Below the pieces are notes generated by a model. That model had not been told where the DNA came from, searched no databases, and saw nothing but the letters and a program-made list of their open reading frames with translations. From NCBI GenBank assembly GCA_041654355.1, contig JBAZDQ010000002.1:1-64000 (forward strand): a stretch of 64,000 nt of DNA. The letters are read 5' to 3'. The position numbers and the translations under genes were made by a program. Every line of letters begins with the position of its first letter. The first letter of the stretch is position 1. This DNA is from DMER64 sp041654355. Lineage in GTDB: Bacteria; Bacteroidota; Bacteroidia; Bacteroidales; UBA932. Below are positions 61,625 to 64,000 of this stretch, piece by piece.

Positions 61625-62381
61625 TGATTAATCTGGAACTGTTCTCGGAATTATTGATTACGGGACGGTTGTCTTTGAATCCCCCCATAACCGCATCGGT
61701 GCGGATCTCAACATTCCAGTCGGCAGGAATGAGTAATGTGGTACCTCCAAATACCGACGAAATCTTTAAATAGGAAATCCCTTCCTGTAAATTCGTTCTT
61801 CTCAGATCCAAGGTCATCCCTCCAAATACACTTTCTATAGCCCCGCCGCGGAAAACAGGCTCCATGAATACATGCTCTGAACCACTGAATACCATGGAAT
61901 AATTCACGTATCCGCTGTCATTTGGGCTGCCTTTCCCTGAAAAATTATGTTGGGGACAATGCCTGTGGTGAATGGGAGGGAATTCACGTTGCCGGGATTT
62001 TGTAAATATCAGGATCCCTATCCCTACCAGAATTAATGGCCATAAATTGCCCCAGTTCAAATGGGTAAACCATTCAAATCCGGGCAGGATATTCAAGGCG
62101 CCTATCCTGGGTAGTAAAAATACAGCACCAATTACCAACAAAATAACGCCCTGAATGTTCTGTTTTCTAGCAAAGGAAAAAATTCCCAGTACTATGAGAA
62201 GCATTTGCCACGAAAGCAATATTCTTCTGACCGTATCAGGAATCCACCCGGCATTGGAAAAGATCAGTATAAGGCCGGCAATTATCATTACCAGGCCTAT
62301 GATTATTCCCCCGGTTGGATGATTGCGGCGTTCCGGTTTTCTTTGAACTTCCTGTTCCTGTCTGTCGTCTAAGATTTCCAT
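61584..62381 (-). CDS. LiaF/DUF5668-like membrane protein
   Basis: 265 aa. Four membrane helices in residues 22-130 (DUF5668-like TM repeat region) and a C-terminal beta-rich domain of the LiaF type with repeated VFGG motifs (IESVFGGMTLDL, ISSVFGGTTLLIP, ECVFGGGEIK). LiaF proteins act in cell-envelope stress signalling. Promoter box TATTTTTG on the minus strand at 62405-62412. Its overlap with the LytTR gene makes a two-gene sensor system likely. Confidence 0.83.
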   Translation of the reverse strand: MEILDDRQEQEVQRKPERRNHPTGGIIIGLVMIIAGLILIFSNAGWIPDTVRRILLSWQMLLIVLGIFSFARKQNIQGVILLVIGAVFLLPRIGALNILPGFEWFTHLNWGNLWPLILVGIGILIFTKSRQREFPPIHHRHCPQHNFSGKGSPNDSGYVNYSMVFSGSEHVFMEPVFRGGAIESVFGGMTLDLRRTNLQEGISYLKISSVFGGTTLLIPADWNVEIRTDAVMGGFKDNRPVINNSENSSRLIIEAECVFGGGEIK

Positions 62382-62488
62382 AATTAAATAATTAAGATTT
62401 GTTGCAAAAATAATTGCAGACTTCTCTTTCTACAACAGGAAATCGACCAAAAAGGGGAATTAGCCCGGTGAATGCATGGTTTAAGGGG

Positions 62489-63697
62489 TTAAAAAACCAC
62501 CCCCAAAGCTTCACAAATCTTTTTGGGAATATCGGTATTATCCATTCTGCCTGCGAAAAGTTCACTGTTGGTGCCCATCGCATAAACAGGAACGGGAACT
62601 CCTGTATGAGCTGAGGTCGTCCAGCCTATCCGGGCCCTGCGATTAATTTCTGCGACCATTTCTCCTGCTTTCTTGTCACCGGATTCTAACAGAATGTCTT
62701 TGGATGCTTTTTGTTCGTTCAGCTGATCCAAAAATACGTTGTACTGACCTTCCCAGCCCAGGGCCATTCCGCCGGTCTCGTGATCGGCAGTAACAACAAT
62801 CAGTGTTTCTTCGGGATGCTTTTGAGCAAATTCGATGGCTACCTGAACGGCTTTTTGCAGATCCAGGGTCTCCAGGATGGATGCTTTTCCGTCGTTGGAA
62901 TGGCATGCCCAATCTATCCTTCCGCTTTCACTCATTAGAAAAAATCCTTTTTCATTTTCCAGGAATTCAATGGCGGCTTGTACAATATCTGCATGCGTCA
63001 TGTCTCCTTCTTTGCGGTCTATGGCGTAAGGCAATGCGCCCATGAAATCCCTGGTTTCATCCTGGAGCAAAACCAGTTTACCGGTTGATGACACATTTTG
63101 GAAATCATCCATCCCGTAAGCTATGGTATAACCAGCCTGTTCAATAAGATCTATTACAGAAACCCGGTCTCTTTTCCAACCTTTAGGCAAAATAAAACCT
63201 CCTCCGCCAAAGAAATCAAAACCGGTTGCAGGCAATTGCGTGGCAATAGTATAATAATCATTTCTGGAAGCGGCATGGGCATAAAAAGCACCGGGTGTAG
63301 CATGGTCCAGTGTAACCGTTGATGACACCCCGACCTTATAACCGGCTTCTTTAATCTTATATGTAATGGCTTTCAGGGCAACAGTATCTGAAGATACACC
63401 CAACATGCCGTTTGTTGTCTTTGTTCCTGTTGCCAGAGCTGTTCCTGATGCTGAAGAGCAGGTAACCCAATTGCTTGCACTATAGGTGGTCGCGGTTCCA
63501 AGAACCGGGAACTGCGTAAAATTCAATGCCTGTGATCCAATTTCCCCGCCACTGTTTGCCAGGTAGGCTTCAGCCGCTGCAACCTGTGCCAGGCCCATAC
63601 CATCCCCAATAAATAAAAAAACATATTTTGCCTGGTGCGGAACTTCCTGGCATCCTATCAACAATGCAATGGCCAATAAGCCTGATAAACGTTTCAT
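62489..63697 (-). CDS. phoA: Alkaline phosphatase, lipoprotein
   Basis: 402 aa from the ATG at 63697 with a lipobox (ALLIGC). Hydrolyses phosphate monoesters with zinc and magnesium. VFLFIGDGMGLAQ has the first metal Asp; the nucleophile Ser is in VTCSSASGTALATG; VTADHETGGMALG has metal ligands and AHTGVPVPVYAMG the last. Cys before the Ser replaces the E. coli Asp, which I recall as common in this phylum. It has its own promoter box (TATCTTTG, 63725-63732). Confidence 0.93.
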   Translation of the reverse strand: MKRLSGLLAIALLIGCQEVPHQAKYVFLFIGDGMGLAQVAAAEAYLANSGGEIGSQALNFTQFPVLGTATTYSASNWVTCSSASGTALATGTKTTNGMLGVSSDTVALKAITYKIKEAGYKVGVSSTVTLDHATPGAFYAHAASRNDYYTIATQLPATGFDFFGGGGFILPKGWKRDRVSVIDLIEQAGYTIAYGMDDFQNVSSTGKLVLLQDETRDFMGALPYAIDRKEGDMTHADIVQAAIEFLENEKGFFLMSESGRIDWACHSNDGKASILETLDLQKAVQVAIEFAQKHPEETLIVVTADHETGGMALGWEGQYNVFLDQLNEQKASKDILLESGDKKAGEMVAEINRRARIGWTTSAHTGVPVPVYAMGTNSELFAGRMDNTDIPKKICEALGVVF

Positions 63698-63724
63698 GTA
63701 TAATACTTTTTTTTTGGTTGTCAG

Positions 63725-63732
63725 CAAAGATA
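63725..63732 (-). promoter_or_regulatory. Promoter -7 box of phoA
   Basis: TATCTTTG on the minus strand, 27 bases before the ATG and just after the exbD terminator. Confidence 0.5.
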
Positions 63733-63737
63733 AAAAA

Positions 63738-63766
63738 AAGCCGCAGTATTTTATGTACCGCAGCTT
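63738..63766 (-). terminator. Terminator after exbD
   Basis: On the minus strand AAGCTGCGGTA pairs with TACTGCGGCTT (G-U pairs allowed) around CATAAAA, then a T-run. It separates exbD from phoA. Confidence 0.8.
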
Positions 63767-63786
63767 TTCATTTTCATATATACGTA

Positions 63787-64000
63787 TCAGAAATTAGTGT
63801 TTTCAGCTTTCCGACGTGTAGAATACATAATTTTCAATGCAGAACAACGGCGGAGTTCCTGTTTCACATCCGTTACAATACCCATTCGAACGTTTTCGTC
63901 TACTTTAAGCGCAACTGTCATTAAAGGACGGTCTGCTTCCGACATGGATTCACGCGAAGCCGCAATAAAGTCACGTATGTCGTCAATGGTACTGAAAGAA
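63787..64000 (-). CDS. ExbD-family biopolymer transport protein, C-terminal part
   Basis: The last 70 codons of a minus-strand gene that continues beyond the window. It reads STIDDIRDFIAASRE, then LMTVALKVDENVRMGIVTDVKQELRR and ends KAENTNF. This is the ExbD periplasmic domain as found in the Bacteroidota second ExbD. ExbD works with ExbB to energise TonB. Partial; the membrane helix lies outside the window. Confidence 0.88.
   Translation of the reverse strand, partial: SFSTIDDIRDFIAASRESMSEADRPLMTVALKVDENVRMGIVTDVKQELRRCSALKIMYSTRRKAENTNF

Noticed and set aside
62382..62488. Terminator between phoA and the LiaF-like gene
   Set aside because: No convincing stem followed by T-run could be found on either strand.

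Overview
The window is a gene-dense piece of a Bacteroidales (phylum Bacteroidota) chromosome. The evidence is the 16S rRNA tail ending in GGCTGGAACACCTCC, many promoters of the Bacteroidota type (TTTG, then TAnnTTTG), few Shine-Dalgarno sites before start codons, and families typical of the phylum: a serine-type sulfatase with its anaerobic maturase, FISUMP-domain lipoproteins, HU/CCDC81-like and SPOR proteins, an ExbD paralogue and a split 5'-nucleotidase. I cannot name a genus. Genes are packed tightly, often with overlapping starts and stops, and operons are short and switch strand often.

Layout. 1-374: end of 16S rRNA, tRNA-Ile, tRNA-Ala and a terminator; no 23S rRNA follows. 386-3785: sulfatase, maturase, and a convergent HU-like membrane protein. 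3873-6661: a decayed integrated element bounded by two tRNA-Asn copies, carrying paired integrase arm-type repeats, a chimeric integrase/DUF3871 remnant, a small CxxC protein, a FISUMP lipoprotein and stacked terminators. 6695-11223: ABC exporter, MntP, asparaginase and a DUF389 membrane protein. 11244-26293: information processing and core metabolism (metG, dnaG, trpS, aroA-aroC, recA, rlmN-recX, a small hydrophobic protein, a YgjP-like metallopeptidase, prfB with its programmed frameshift, and a RecB/AddA-type helicase-nuclease).

26290-34299: an operon of two ApbE-like proteins and a D-aminoacylase-like protein (one ApbE has lost its active-site motifs), then FISUMP and two TPM-domain proteins, PhoH and a CapA-like protein. 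The PhoH gene overlaps both neighbours. 34387-40936: SPOR lipoprotein, gcvT, an M28-peptidase/TonB_C fusion, YitT and leuS. 41210-48201: two AraC-type regulators, trkA, DUF2795, cobalamin adenosyltransferase, an orphan ABC ATPase, folE, a CCA-adding-type enzyme and a small restriction-like nuclease-fold protein. 48255-64000: holA, alr, tdk, split 5'-nucleotidase, NatAB-like exporter, HhH protein, rsmI, a TonB-like protein, udk, asnS, ahcY, a LytTR/LiaF-like membrane pair, alkaline phosphatase and the end of an exbD gene.

Most of the window is ordinary housekeeping. The points most worth a second look are the tRNA-Asn element and its deletion scar, the degenerate ApbE paralogue, the M28-TonB_C fusion lacking its catalytic base, the 135-base antisense overlap of phoH with a TPM gene, a chorismate synthase with Thr at an invariant His, a 57-residue protein with its own promoter and terminator, the missing 23S gene, and a divergent promoter pair that implies leaderless mRNAs. 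I found no CRISPR array, no intact transposase and no clearly new defence system.
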